A stretch of DNA of 64,000 nt from positions 1-64,000 of the forward strand of contig JBFLVJ010000005.1 of assembly GCA_040758595.1 (NCBI GenBank), in the 5' to 3' direction. Under the pieces are notes generated by a model. That model was not told the origin of the DNA. It did no database searches and was given only the letters and a program-made list of their open reading frames with translations. Position 1 is the stretch's first letter. Each line of letters starts with the position of its first letter. Positions 6,175 through 14,548 of the stretch are shown here, in pieces. The translations under genes were made by a program, and so were the position numbers. This DNA is from Bilamarchaeum sp040758595. Lineage in GTDB: Archaea; Micrarchaeota; Micrarchaeia; Anstonellales; Bilamarchaeaceae.

Positions 6175-7517
6175 ACCGAGCCTGCTCCCCTCTGGACGAC
6201 CTCGCTGAGGGCCGGGTGGATGTGGATGGTGTTGATTATGTCATTGACATGGCCTTTTCCGGCCTTCATCGAGACGAGCACCTCGTGTATCAGCGTGGCC
6301 GCTTCAGGACCGAGGATGTGGCACCCGAGTACCTTGCCTTCGTAGTCGGCGATGAACTTCACGAAGCCTTCCTTCTCCGCGAGCGCCTCTCCCATGCCGG
6401 TGTTCTTGTAGTAGTATTTGCCGACCAGGTAGTCCTCGCCCTTCTCCTTCAGTTCCTGCTCGGTGAAACCTACGCCGGCTATCTGCGGGTCCGAGAAGAC
6501 AGCATGGGGCATGGCTGTATAATCCACCGGATGCTTGTGATCCGGAGTGAGCAATGCTATGGTGACGTATTCAGCCTCCAGGTTCGCCGAGTGCTTGAAG
6601 AGATATCTCCCTGCGATGTCCCCCAGCGCCCAGATGCCGGGCACGCTGGTCTCCATGTACTCGTTGGTCTCGATGTAGCCGTGCTTGTCTGTCTTGACGC
6701 CGGTCTTGTCCACCTGGAGGATGTCGCTGTTCGACGTGCGGCCGGTGGCCACCAGCAGGTCGGTGCCTTCCACGGTCTTGCCGTCGGCGCCATGGACGAT
6801 TATCTTCCCGCCCTTCTGCTCGACCTTCTTCACGCTAAATCCCAGGCGCACATCATATTGTTTTGAGAAGAGCTCGGTGAATCTTTGGGAAAGCTCCTCG
6901 TCCTCGCGGGGGAGCAGCCTCACGTTCCTCTGGAGGATTGTTATCTCCGAGCCCATGGTGCCGAAGAAATGCGCCAGCTCGCATGCGATATAGCCACCGC
7001 CCATGATGATGAGCTTCTTGGGGATCGACTCCACCTTGAGGGCCTCGTCGCTGGTCATGTGCCGGACCTTGTCCAGCCCCTCGACCGGAGGCACCGAAGG
7101 CCGGGTGCCGGCTGCGATGAGTATCTTCTCCGCGGTTATCTCCCTGCCTTTGAGCTTGAGCGTCTTAGGACCGGAGAACACCGCCCGCTCCTTGTAGAGC
7201 GTGATGTTCTTGGCCTTGCGCAGGTTCGCTTCTATCTCGGCCGAGTCATGGTCCACCACCCTCGCCCGGGCCATCACCTTCTTGAAGTCCACGGAGACCT
7301 TGCCTGTGCTGATGCCGAAGACGCCGGCGTTGCGGATGGTCTTGAGCACGTCGGCCGCGTGGATGAGTATCTTGGTCGGGATGCATCCCCGGTTGAGGCA
7401 TGTGCCGCCAAGATGGCCTTCTTCCACGATGGCGACTTTCATGCCGCGCGATGCCGCGGCAACGGCAACATCCAGGCCTGAGCCTGACCCTATGACTATC
7501 AGATCGAATCTGTCCAT
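6171..7517 (-). CDS. Pyridine nucleotide-disulfide oxidoreductase (dihydrolipoamide dehydrogenase-like)
   Basis: A 448-residue FAD enzyme of the lipoamide dehydrogenase/mercuric reductase group. The N-terminal FAD fingerprint is DLIVIGSGSGLDVAVAAAS, followed by the redox-active disulfide GGTCLNRGCIPTK. The NAD-binding motif is IIMGGGYIACELAHFFG, the second FAD segment is PGIWALGDIAG, and the C-terminal active-site dyad is IHPALSEVV. It should pass electrons from NAD(P)H to a disulfide substrate; lipoamide, a low-molecular-weight thiol or a metal ion are all possible. No 2-oxoacid dehydrogenase genes are adjacent, so a thiol-redox role is as likely as a lipoamide one. It is followed by the DNase I-like gene with a 4-nt overlap. 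Confidence 0.88.
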   Translation of the reverse strand: MDRFDLIVIGSGSGLDVAVAAASRGMKVAIVEEGHLGGTCLNRGCIPTKILIHAADVLKTIRNAGVFGISTGKVSVDFKKVMARARVVDHDSAEIEANLRKAKNITLYKERAVFSGPKTLKLKGREITAEKILIAAGTRPSVPPVEGLDKVRHMTSDEALKVESIPKKLIIMGGGYIACELAHFFGTMGSEITILQRNVRLLPREDEELSQRFTELFSKQYDVRLGFSVKKVEQKGGKIIVHGADGKTVEGTDLLVATGRTSNSDILQVDKTGVKTDKHGYIETNEYMETSVPGIWALGDIAGRYLFKHSANLEAEYVTIALLTPDHKHPVDYTAMPHAVFSDPQIAGVGFTEQELKEKGEDYLVGKYYYKNTGMGEALAEKEGFVKFIADYEGKVLGCHILGPEAATLIHEVLVSMKAGKGHVNDIINTIHIHPALSEVVQRGAGSV

Positions 7518-7551
7518 GGGAAGGAATAGGAGGAAGAGAAATAAAAGAATA

Positions 7552-8772
7552 TCAGGCCAGGAGGGCCCGGAGTATGAATAGCGGGTCCATCAGCTTGGTG
7601 TGCTCCTCTGGGTTGATGAGCGCGTTGCTGATTGCCGCCTTGATCTCCTTGCTCCTGTGCGCTTTGCCGATGACCAGGTTGAGCAGGAAGGTGTTGTTGG
7701 CCATCTTCTGCATCCGGTGGTTGGTGTCGATCTCCTCACCGATGGTCTCCCAGAGCATCTTCTGATAATCGGAGAGGGCGGCTTCGGAGAGAACCCCCTT
7801 GTCAAGGGCCCCTGCGATGGTCTTCGCCGCCAGCTTGCCGCTGGTCAGCGCGTTGCCCACGCCCTCGCCAGAGAACGGATCTATGAGGGATGCCGCATCG
7901 CCCACCAGCACATACCCGTCGCCCACCAGCTTCATCCTCTTGGAAGCGAGCGGGAGCATCCAGCTCTTGACATCGGTGATCCTCTTGGCGCCCTTGAAGC
8001 GCTCCTGGAAGACAGGGTGGCTCTCGATGGTGTCGAACATGAGCTTCTGGAGGTTGACCTTCTTCTTTTTCATGTCTTTGACCAGCATCCCGATGCCCAC
8101 ATTCGCTTTCTTGCCAGGCAGCGGAAATATCCAGAAATAGCCGGGCAGGACGCCCTTGATGAAATGGAGCTCTATCTTGTCGTCCATCCCTTCGACGCCC
8201 TCGTAATAGCAGCGGACGGCCGCGCACTGGTGGGCCTCTTCGGTGTTCACGGCACCCAGCTTCCGGGCTGAGATGCCAGCCGCGCCATCTGCGCAGACCA
8301 CCACCTTGGCCTTGAATTCCATGGGCTTGCCGCCGTGGTTGCCTTTGACCCCGACCACGCGGCCCCCTTCCATCAGCAGGTCTGATGCCAGGAATCCTTC
8401 AAGGGTCTTGGCACAGAGCTTTTTGGCGAACTTGAAGAGGACGTTGTCGAACACTTCGCGCCTGCACACGAATCCGGGCGCGTCGGTCATGCCCTCCTTC
8501 CTGGAGGATATGGGGACGACCGTGCCGTTTGGCGATGAGAAGGTGACTCCGAACATGTCCATGTGCTCGACGTCCTTGAAATCGTCCAGGACGCCCATCT
8601 CCTTCAGGACAGATACCGAGCGGCCGCTGATGCCGTCTCCGCATATCTTGTCCCTGGGGAATGTGGCGCGATCCAGGAGGAGGACCTTCCTGCCGGCCTT
8701 CGAAAGGAACGATGCCGCGGAGGAGCCTGACGGCCCGCCCCCTAAGACTATGACGTCGAAATCCTCTGCCAT
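7552..8772 (-). CDS. Geranylgeranyl reductase family FAD oxidoreductase
   Basis: A 406-residue flavoprotein of the digeranylgeranylglycerophospholipid reductase family, which saturates the isoprenoid chains of archaeal lipids at the membrane. Family signatures are the FAD motif VIVLGGGPSGSSAASFLSK, then PRDKICGDGISGRSV, and GDAASLIDPFSGEGVGNAL near residue 285. The start ATG at 8772 is preceded by a GGTGATC Shine-Dalgarno-like sequence. It lies 28 nt from a TATA element shared with the divergent kinase gene. The reductase at 6171-7517 starts 34 nt downstream, so the two may be co-transcribed. Confidence 0.9.
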   Translation of the reverse strand: MAEDFDVIVLGGGPSGSSAASFLSKAGRKVLLLDRATFPRDKICGDGISGRSVSVLKEMGVLDDFKDVEHMDMFGVTFSSPNGTVVPISSRKEGMTDAPGFVCRREVFDNVLFKFAKKLCAKTLEGFLASDLLMEGGRVVGVKGNHGGKPMEFKAKVVVCADGAAGISARKLGAVNTEEAHQCAAVRCYYEGVEGMDDKIELHFIKGVLPGYFWIFPLPGKKANVGIGMLVKDMKKKKVNLQKLMFDTIESHPVFQERFKGAKRITDVKSWMLPLASKRMKLVGDGYVLVGDAASLIDPFSGEGVGNALTSGKLAAKTIAGALDKGVLSEAALSDYQKMLWETIGEEIDTNHRMQKMANNTFLLNLVIGKAHRSKEIKAAISNALINPEEHTKLMDPLFILRALLA

Positions 8773-8795
8773 TTGATCACCATAAAAGTCGCTTT

Positions 8796-8804
8796 CTTTA
8801 TAAG
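8796..8804. promoter_or_regulatory. Shared divergent TATA element
   Basis: CTTTATAAG is nearly self-complementary. It lies about 27 nt from both ATG 8827 (plus) and ATG 8772 (minus), so one element could serve both divergent genes. Confidence 0.55.
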
Positions 8805-8826
8805 ATTATAGAGGCTATAAGAAGTC

Positions 8827-9321
8827 ATGCTTATAATCGTTTGCGGTCTGCCTGGGAGCGGCAAGAGCACTCTCGCCAAGGCCCTGGCAACGGAGCTCAA
8901 GGCCGCATACATCAGCAGCGACATCACCAGGAAGCGGATGTTCAGGGAGCCTAAGTACACCGAAGGGGAGAAGATGGCTGTCTATTCAGGGATGGCAGGT
9001 ATGGCCGAGGACGCTGTCAGGAGCGGCAGGGACGCGGTTGTGGATGCCACGTTCTATCTGAAGAGCGAGAGGGAAAGATATGCCGAGATAGCCCGGAATG
9101 CGGCGACGCGATTCTTCATAATCGTATGCCGGCTCGATGAGGATGAGGCGCGCAAAAGGCTGGGCAGGCGATACCGGGGCGGTCCGAGCGACGCCGATTA
9201 CGAGGTATATCTCAAAGTCAGGGACAGCTTCGAGCCGGTTGAAGGACCCCATCTTGAGATCGACACCTCGCTCCCGAAGCCCGAGATGCTCGAAAGGGTG
9301 ATGGGATATCTGGGTCGTTGA
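8827..9321 (+). CDS. P-loop kinase, AAA_33/zeta-like (half of a split APH-ATPase pair)
   Basis: A 164-residue P-loop NTPase. The Walker A motif IIVCGLPGSGKSTLAKAL is at the very N-terminus. ISSDITRKRM and VVDATFYLKSERERY follow the layout of small polynucleotide/zeta-toxin-like kinases, and RRYRGGPSDADYEVYL resembles a lid. The next gene, one nucleotide downstream, encodes an aminoglycoside-phosphotransferase-like kinase. In many bacteria these two domains occur as one fused protein of unknown substrate, in the order APH then P-loop. Here they are separate, in reverse order. A joint role is likely but the substrate is unknown. Confidence 0.75.
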   Translation: MLIIVCGLPGSGKSTLAKALATELKAAYISSDITRKRMFREPKYTEGEKMAVYSGMAGMAEDAVRSGRDAVVDATFYLKSERERYAEIARNAATRFFIIVCRLDEDEARKRLGRRYRGGPSDADYEVYLKVRDSFEPVEGPHLEIDTSLPKPEMLERVMGYLGR

Positions 9322-9322
9322 C

Positions 9323-10267
9323 ATGGACAGGGGCGAACTTCTTGCGGTCGAAGGCTACGAGCTCATAGAGACGCATATCTCATGGGTGCTGATAGGGCAG
9401 AGCCATGTGTATAAGGTCAAGAGGCCGGTCAAGTTCTCGTTCCTGGATTTCTCCACGCTTGAGAAGAGGAAGCATTTCTGCGAGGAGGAGCTCAGGCTCA
9501 ACCGCAGGCTCGCGCCCGAGGTATACCTGGACGTGGTGCCCATCACCAGGGACAGGGGGAAGCTGGCTTTCGGAGGAAGCGGGGCTCCCGAAGACTACGC
9601 TGTGGAAATGGTGCGCCTGGACCAGAGCAAGATGATGGACAGGCTGCTCCTCAGGGGAGGGATAGATGTCCACGGCATCCGGAAGCTTGCCGGGAAGGTG
9701 GCGGCTTTCCACAAGGAAGCAGAGTTGATGCCGGAATATGGCTCGCCGGACACCGTGTGGAGCCAGATAGCCGATCTGGGATCGTTCCGCGGGCCGATAG
9801 AGGAAGCGGCCGGGCTTGGGACTACGGTCGATGAGGTGCTCGAGGGATGCTCGGGATTCATCGCGAAGAACAGGGAGCTGATAGAGAGCAGGCGGAGCAG
9901 GGGGATGGTGCGGGACTGCCACGGCGACCTCCACTCGGGCAACGTGTTCTTCTACGACGGCATCAAGATAATAGACTGCATCGAGTTCAGCAAGGACTTC
10001 AGGTGCGTCGACGTTGTCAGCGACATGGCGTTCATGGCTATGGACCTGGATTATGCAGGACGGGAGGACCTCTCAGATGCGTTCGTGAAGGAGTATGTGA
10101 GGCTGAGCGGCGATCCAGGCGTCTCCAAGCTGCTTGATTTCTACAAATGCTACAGGGCGAATGTGAGGGCCAAGATAGCCGCCATAGAATGGGGCGGGGG
10201 GGCCAAGAGCGAGGAGCGCATAAGGCGCTACCTCGCGCTCGCGCACACGTATGCGCTGAGGTTATGA
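9323..10267 (+). CDS. Aminoglycoside phosphotransferase-like kinase
   Basis: A 314-residue protein kinase-like fold of the APH family. SHVYKVKRPVKFSFLDFS carries the candidate ATP-binding lysine. The catalytic loop is VRDCHGDLHSGNVFF (Asp, Asn), and the metal-binding segment is IIDCIEFSKDFRCVDV. This is the form seen in proteins annotated as bifunctional aminoglycoside phosphotransferase/ATP-binding protein; nothing suggests antibiotic resistance. Its start lies 1 nt after the stop of the P-loop kinase gene. All key kinase residues are present, so it should be active; the substrate is not known. Confidence 0.78.
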   Translation: MDRGELLAVEGYELIETHISWVLIGQSHVYKVKRPVKFSFLDFSTLEKRKHFCEEELRLNRRLAPEVYLDVVPITRDRGKLAFGGSGAPEDYAVEMVRLDQSKMMDRLLLRGGIDVHGIRKLAGKVAAFHKEAELMPEYGSPDTVWSQIADLGSFRGPIEEAAGLGTTVDEVLEGCSGFIAKNRELIESRRSRGMVRDCHGDLHSGNVFFYDGIKIIDCIEFSKDFRCVDVVSDMAFMAMDLDYAGREDLSDAFVKEYVRLSGDPGVSKLLDFYKCYRANVRAKIAAIEWGGGAKSEERIRRYLALAHTYALRL

Positions 10268-10268
10268 T

Positions 10269-11171
10269 ATGGAAGATGGCATCCGGAATCTCGGGAAGGC
10301 GTTCATTGTGACCGCCTTGGTGCTGGCCACCCAGCTGGTCGGATGGCAGCTATCCAACAGCCTCGCACTGCTCGGAGATAGCGCCCACGTGTTCTCAGAC
10401 GTGCTTTCGATAGGGGCCTCACTCTCTGCCATGTGGCTGGCATTGAGGCGGCCTTCCGGACGCAGGACCTTCGGATTCCACAGGGTCGAGGTTTTCGCGG
10501 CCCTATTCAACGGAGTGCTTCTGGTGCTCATGGGCGGGCTGATACTCTACGAAGCGCTCGAGCGCTTCGGGACAGGATATGCGATTTCGCCCCTCCCGAT
10601 GCTGGTCACCGCTCTCATCGGCCTTGCCGGGAATCTTTATGTTGTCTACCACCTCCAGCACGAGGAGGATTTGAACACGAGGAGCGCGTTCATTCACGCA
10701 GCCGGAGACGCGCTTTCTTCCATAGGCGTGATGATCGGCGCGGTGCTGATAATGCTGACCGGCCAGTACATGATAGACATAGCGATAAGCGTCGCGGTGG
10801 CAGGCATCATACTCTTCAGCGCATATCGGGTGCTAAGGGCATCACTGTCCATTCTGCTGGAATCCGCGCCTTACGGGGCGAGCACCGACAAGATAGAGAA
10901 GGCGGTGATGTCGGTCAAGGGCGTGAAAGGCGTGCATGACATCCATGTGTGGAGGACGTGCTCCGAGCTCATCTTCGCGATGATGCATGTGGAGATGGAG
11001 AACGTGAAGCTGGCAGAGACGAGGGCGGTCGCCCATGGCATAGAGCATGCGCTGAACGAGAGGTTCCATATCTCGCATGTGACCATCCAGTTCGAGCCAT
11101 ATGGATGCTCATGCCAGAACCAGGAGCGGTGCAACGTCCTGCTGCATAAGAAGAAGGGGCACAGCCACTAA
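10269..11171 (+). CDS. Cation diffusion facilitator (CDF) family metal transporter
   Basis: A 300-residue CDF transporter with six predicted membrane segments. The first contains LALLGDSAHVFSDVLSIGAS, the Asp/His zinc site of transmembrane helix 2. The matching site in helix 5 is FIHAAGDALSSIGVM. A cytoplasmic C-terminal domain follows (VKGVHDIHVWRTCSE). The tail CSCQNQERCNV...KKKGHSH adds cysteines and histidines that may bind metal. It should export zinc or a similar divalent cation in exchange for protons. It begins 1 nt after the APH-like gene and ends overlapping the convergent purH stop by 4 nt. Confidence 0.9.
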   Translation: MEDGIRNLGKAFIVTALVLATQLVGWQLSNSLALLGDSAHVFSDVLSIGASLSAMWLALRRPSGRRTFGFHRVEVFAALFNGVLLVLMGGLILYEALERFGTGYAISPLPMLVTALIGLAGNLYVVYHLQHEEDLNTRSAFIHAAGDALSSIGVMIGAVLIMLTGQYMIDIAISVAVAGIILFSAYRVLRASLSILLESAPYGASTDKIEKAVMSVKGVKGVHDIHVWRTCSELIFAMMHVEMENVKLAETRAVAHGIEHALNERFHISHVTIQFEPYGCSCQNQERCNVLLHKKKGHSH

Positions 11172-12721
11172 TGCCTGAAGTGCCTGATGCCGGTGAAGAC
11201 CATCGCCAGCTTGTGTTCGTCCGCGGCGGCTATCACTTCCTTGTCGCGGATGGAGCCGCCTGGCTGTATTATGGCCGTCACCCCGAGCTTGGCCGCGAAG
11301 TCTATGCCGTCACGGAACGGGAAGAAGGCGTCGCTGGCCATCACGCAGCCCTTGATGCCGCCGCCATATTCCTTGGCTATCATGACCGCGAGCTTGGCTG
11401 CGTCGATCCTCTTCATCTGCCCGGCGCCGATTCCGACCACACGGTCGGACCTGGCGAATACGATGGCGTTCGATTTGACGTATTTGACTATCTTCCATGC
11501 GTAGCGCATGGCCTTCATCTCGTCATCGGATGGCTTGCGCTTCGTGACGACTTTCGTCTCACCTAGCATCTCCACGTTGGCGTCCTGGACCAGGAGGCCC
11601 CCCTGGATGGAGCGGTACTTGCGATAGGGGGCGCGCTTCCTGTCGATGCCTGAGGTCTCCATGAGACGCATGTTCTTCTTGGATTTCAGGACCTGGAGCG
11701 CACCTTCAGTGAAATGCGGGGCTATCACTATGTCCACGAACTTGCTCGTTATCTCCCTGGCGAGCGCCTCATCCACATCGCGGTTGAGAGCAACGACGCC
11801 ACCGAAAGAGGCCTCCGGATCCACGGACTTGGCGAGCTTGAACGCCTCCATGATACCATCGGAGGATGCCACTCCGCAGGGGTTGTTGTGCTTGATTATG
11901 ACTCCGGTGGGCTCATCGAACTCCCGGATTATCTTGAACGCAGCGTTGCAATCGAGCACGTTGTTGTAGGATAGCTCTTTCCCCTGCAGCTGCTTGGCAT
12001 CAAGGAACGAAGGCTCCTTGTACAGGTCGTCATGATAGACCGATGCCCTTTGGTGGGGGTTCTCCCCATAGCGCAGATCCTGCTTCTTGTGGAATGTCAG
12101 GTTCAGGTAGTCCGGGAACTCGTCGTCGTAGCCATAAGCCTTCCTGAAGAACTGCTCGATGAAGACGTCATAATGGGCGACATGCTCCCAGGTGTCTATC
12201 GAGAGGCGCTCGAGAGTCTTGTCTGAGAGCCAGCCGCCGTTGCGCTTGAGCTCGTCCATCACCGCCGGATAGCGAGCGGGGTTGCAGAGGACCGCCACCT
12301 GCTTGTGGTTCTTGGCAGCTGATCGCAGGAGCGTGGGCCCTCCGATATCTATGTTCTCGATTATGTCCTTCATGGAGGATGAACCGCCCCTGACCGTCTC
12401 CTCGAAAGGGTAGAGGTTGACCACGACCATGTCGATGAGATCTATGCCGAGCTTCTTCGCCTCGGCCATGTGCTTCGGGTTGTTCCGGTCCGCCAGGATG
12501 CCACCGTGTATCCTGGGATGGAGGGTCTTGACCCTGCCGTCCATCATCTCGGGCGACTCGGTGTAATCAGAGACTTCGGTGACCTTGATGCCGTTGCTGG
12601 AGAGGTGCTTGGCGGTGCCACCGCTCGAGAGTATCTCCACTTCAAGCTCCTGCAACGCCCTCGCCAACTCGAGTATGCCGGCCTTATCGTACACACTCAC
12701 CAGTGCCCGTCTGATTTTCAT
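11168..12721 (-). CDS. purH: Bifunctional AICAR transformylase/IMP cyclohydrolase
   Basis: A 517-residue full-length PurH. It catalyses the last two steps of IMP synthesis: formylation of AICAR by 10-formyl-THF, then cyclisation. The N-terminal IMP cyclohydrolase domain starts MKIRRALVSVYDKAGI and contains TLHPRIHGGILADR. The transformylase domain has LRYGENPHQRASVY, GKELSYNNVLD and IKHNNPCGVA. The ATG at 12721 matches the family N-terminus; the ORF extends 28 codons upstream without support. Many archaea use PurP and PurO instead of fused PurH, so this bacterial-type enzyme may reflect transfer or retention in this lineage. purA lies 6 kb away. Confidence 0.95.
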   Translation of the reverse strand: MKIRRALVSVYDKAGILELARALQELEVEILSSGGTAKHLSSNGIKVTEVSDYTESPEMMDGRVKTLHPRIHGGILADRNNPKHMAEAKKLGIDLIDMVVVNLYPFEETVRGGSSSMKDIIENIDIGGPTLLRSAAKNHKQVAVLCNPARYPAVMDELKRNGGWLSDKTLERLSIDTWEHVAHYDVFIEQFFRKAYGYDDEFPDYLNLTFHKKQDLRYGENPHQRASVYHDDLYKEPSFLDAKQLQGKELSYNNVLDCNAAFKIIREFDEPTGVIIKHNNPCGVASSDGIMEAFKLAKSVDPEASFGGVVALNRDVDEALAREITSKFVDIVIAPHFTEGALQVLKSKKNMRLMETSGIDRKRAPYRKYRSIQGGLLVQDANVEMLGETKVVTKRKPSDDEMKAMRYAWKIVKYVKSNAIVFARSDRVVGIGAGQMKRIDAAKLAVMIAKEYGGGIKGCVMASDAFFPFRDGIDFAAKLGVTAIIQPGGSIRDKEVIAAADEHKLAMVFTGIRHFRH

Positions 12722-12737
12722 AAATAAGACCGTTAAA

Positions 12738-12765
12738 ATATATGAGCTAGGGCAATTATAAAGGT
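12738..12765. promoter_or_regulatory. Divergent promoter region of purH and the PHP gene
   Basis: AAAATATATG (12735-12744) on the plus strand reads CATATATTTT towards purH. AATTATAAAGG (12756-12766) lies about 25 nt before the GTG start of the PHP gene at 12785. The AT-rich core between the divergent genes fits two back-to-back archaeal promoters. Confidence 0.45.
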
Positions 12766-12784
12766 TTAGCAGTGGAGGGATAAC

Positions 12785-13648
12785 GTGATAGATCTCCATA
12801 CCCATACGACGGCATCCGATGGCGCGCTCAGCCTAGATGAGCTGGTGGCCGAGGGGGCGGCTGGAGGCCTGAAGGCCATAGCGATCACAGACCATGACAA
12901 CGTGGGCAGCGCCAGGAAGATAAGCGGGAGGGAGCCGCTCGAGACCATAGCTGGAGTGGAGCTCTCGGTCTATGACAATGCCGCGGGGTACCAGGACCTG
13001 CATGTGCTCGGTCTCTTCATAGACCCCAAAAGCAATGAGCTGCAGCGCAGGCTGGATGATCTTGGGCGGCAGCGGGAGGAGCAGAAGAGGGCGACTGTCG
13101 AGAAGCTGAACGAGCTCGGATACTCCATAACGTTCGATGAGGCCAAGCGCCATGCCAGAGGGGTGGTCGGCAGGCCGCACATAGCCATGGCTCTGATGGA
13201 GGCGTATCCGGAAAGATTCGCATCCCTGCCAGAGGTGTTCGACCAGCTGCTAGGGAGGGGGAAGCCGGCATTCCTGGGGAGGGAGCGCGGGTTCCTCCTG
13301 GCCGATGCCATAAAGCTCGTCCATGGAGCCGGCGGCCTTGCGATAATGGCCCACCCATTCCATTATCCCTATGACACGAAGAAGCTGCTGACGGATTTCA
13401 AGCGCCTGGGCGGGGACGGGGTGGAGACATATTACGATTACCATGCCAACCGCCATGAGGGAGATGCGCCTGAAGGGATGAACGAGGATCTTATGGAAGG
13501 CGCCAAGGCGCTGGCGGAAGAGATAGGGCTGCTGGAATCAGGAGGCTCTGACTTCCATGGGAAGAGGGGCCGCAGGCTCGGCTGTTTCGGGGCTCCGGAC
13601 GCGATCCTCGAGGATCTAAAGGCCGCGCTGCATCGTGCGCAGGCGTGA
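12785..13648 (+). CDS. PHP domain phosphoesterase (TrpH/RNase AM-like)
   Basis: A 287-residue metal-dependent PHP phosphoesterase. Metal-ligand motifs are MIDLHTHTTASDGAL, AIAITDHDNV, IAGVELSVY, GRPHIAMAL, AIMAHPFHYP and ESGGSDFHG. This order matches the TrpH/YciV group, whose studied members are 5'-3' exonucleases on RNA or 3',5'-nucleotide bisphosphatases. The start is GTG at 12785, preceded by a clear GGAGGG ribosome-binding site (12775-12780). An ATG at the same position is absent. It is divergent from purH. Confidence 0.85.
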   Translation: MIDLHTHTTASDGALSLDELVAEGAAGGLKAIAITDHDNVGSARKISGREPLETIAGVELSVYDNAAGYQDLHVLGLFIDPKSNELQRRLDDLGRQREEQKRATVEKLNELGYSITFDEAKRHARGVVGRPHIAMALMEAYPERFASLPEVFDQLLGRGKPAFLGRERGFLLADAIKLVHGAGGLAIMAHPFHYPYDTKKLLTDFKRLGGDGVETYYDYHANRHEGDAPEGMNEDLMEGAKALAEEIGLLESGGSDFHGKRGRRLGCFGAPDAILEDLKAALHRAQA

Positions 13649-13714
13649 GACGTATTCATTTAAAAACATTCATTATAACAATTAATCAACAAACGACTCA
13701 GAAAGGTTCATAAT

Positions 13715-14548
13715 ATGCAGTCAAGATTATGCTCCATGGAAAAGGCGCTGGAGCACAAGGTAACGAAGCTGAGGGAACGGATACGCAAGCTGGATGGCGC
13801 GCTGGTCGCGTTCTCCGGCGGGGTGGACAGCGCCTTCCTCATGCGAATCGTCAGGGACGAACTGGGCGACAAGGCCGTGGCCGTGACGGCACTCCCAAAA
13901 GGATATCCGCGCGCAGATCTTGCCATGGCCCGCAGAGTGGCGAAGATACTCGGGGTCAAGCACCTGGTGGTGAGACAACAGAAAGCTGATCACGAAACCG
14001 CCGGGATCTGCAATGGCGCGAGAGCCCATGCCGTTCACGGATGCAACCTCTATAGCCAGCTCAAGAGCGTGGCCATGCGCATGAAGCTGGGCGATGTCAT
14101 CGACGGCTCCCACCGCGACGACAAGAGAGAGGGCAACCGGAGCTTCATGGAAGCCAAGCGTGCCGGCATCCGCAGCCCGCTCCTGGAGAGCGATTTGACG
14201 AAGGCTGAGATAAGGCTGCTCGCAGGCGAATTCGGGCTTCCCAACTGGAGCGGAGCCTCATCCTCCGAGCGCAAGAAGAGGAAGCCGAAGGCCGCAGACC
14301 TCAAGGCTGCGAAGGATTATCTGCTCAATGCAGCGCCATCGGCATCGGTGTCTTTCCGGGGCGGCCGGGCCATCGCGGAACTGGATCGGGGGGGCGCGCT
14401 TTCGCTCCTGCCGAAGCTCGGGCGTCTGCAGAGGAGGGTGCGCTCGCTCGGACTCTCTGAGATAGTGCTAAAGGTGTGCGACAGGAAAGGGAAGTGCAAG
14501 ACGCTCAGGAGGCCCAAGGGTGATTCTGCAAAGAAGAGGCGCTCATAG
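13715..14548 (+). CDS. LarE-like ATP pyrophosphatase (PP-loop) protein lacking the sacrificial cysteine
   Basis: A 277-residue protein of the LarE/PP-loop group. The PP-loop is ALVAFSGGVDSAFLMRIV, followed by VTALPKGYPRADL and DVIDGSHRDDKREGNRS. LarE enzymes adenylate a carboxylate and transfer sulfur, in some cases from their own cysteine. Where LarE normally has a Cys in a CLASR-type motif, this protein reads WSGASSSERKKR, with no cysteine. Only two cysteines (ICNGARA, VHGC) occur near the usual RCYxCK region. It may use a different sulfur source or catalyse a different adenylation. ATG 13736 (EKALEHK) is an alternative start. The C-terminus is Lys/Arg-rich (KKRRS). Confidence 0.75.
   Translation: MQSRLCSMEKALEHKVTKLRERIRKLDGALVAFSGGVDSAFLMRIVRDELGDKAVAVTALPKGYPRADLAMARRVAKILGVKHLVVRQQKADHETAGICNGARAHAVHGCNLYSQLKSVAMRMKLGDVIDGSHRDDKREGNRSFMEAKRAGIRSPLLESDLTKAEIRLLAGEFGLPNWSGASSSERKKRKPKAADLKAAKDYLLNAAPSASVSFRGGRAIAELDRGGALSLLPKLGRLQRRVRSLGLSEIVLKVCDRKGKCKTLRRPKGDSAKKRRS

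Noticed and set aside
9323..10267. Aminoglycoside resistance gene
   Set aside because: The sequence is of the APH-like kinase type found fused to P-loop kinases; nothing points to antibiotic substrates.
12722..12805. 28-codon extension of PurH
   Set aside because: It crosses the promoter region and the start of the divergent PHP gene; family proteins begin at KIRRALVSVYDK.
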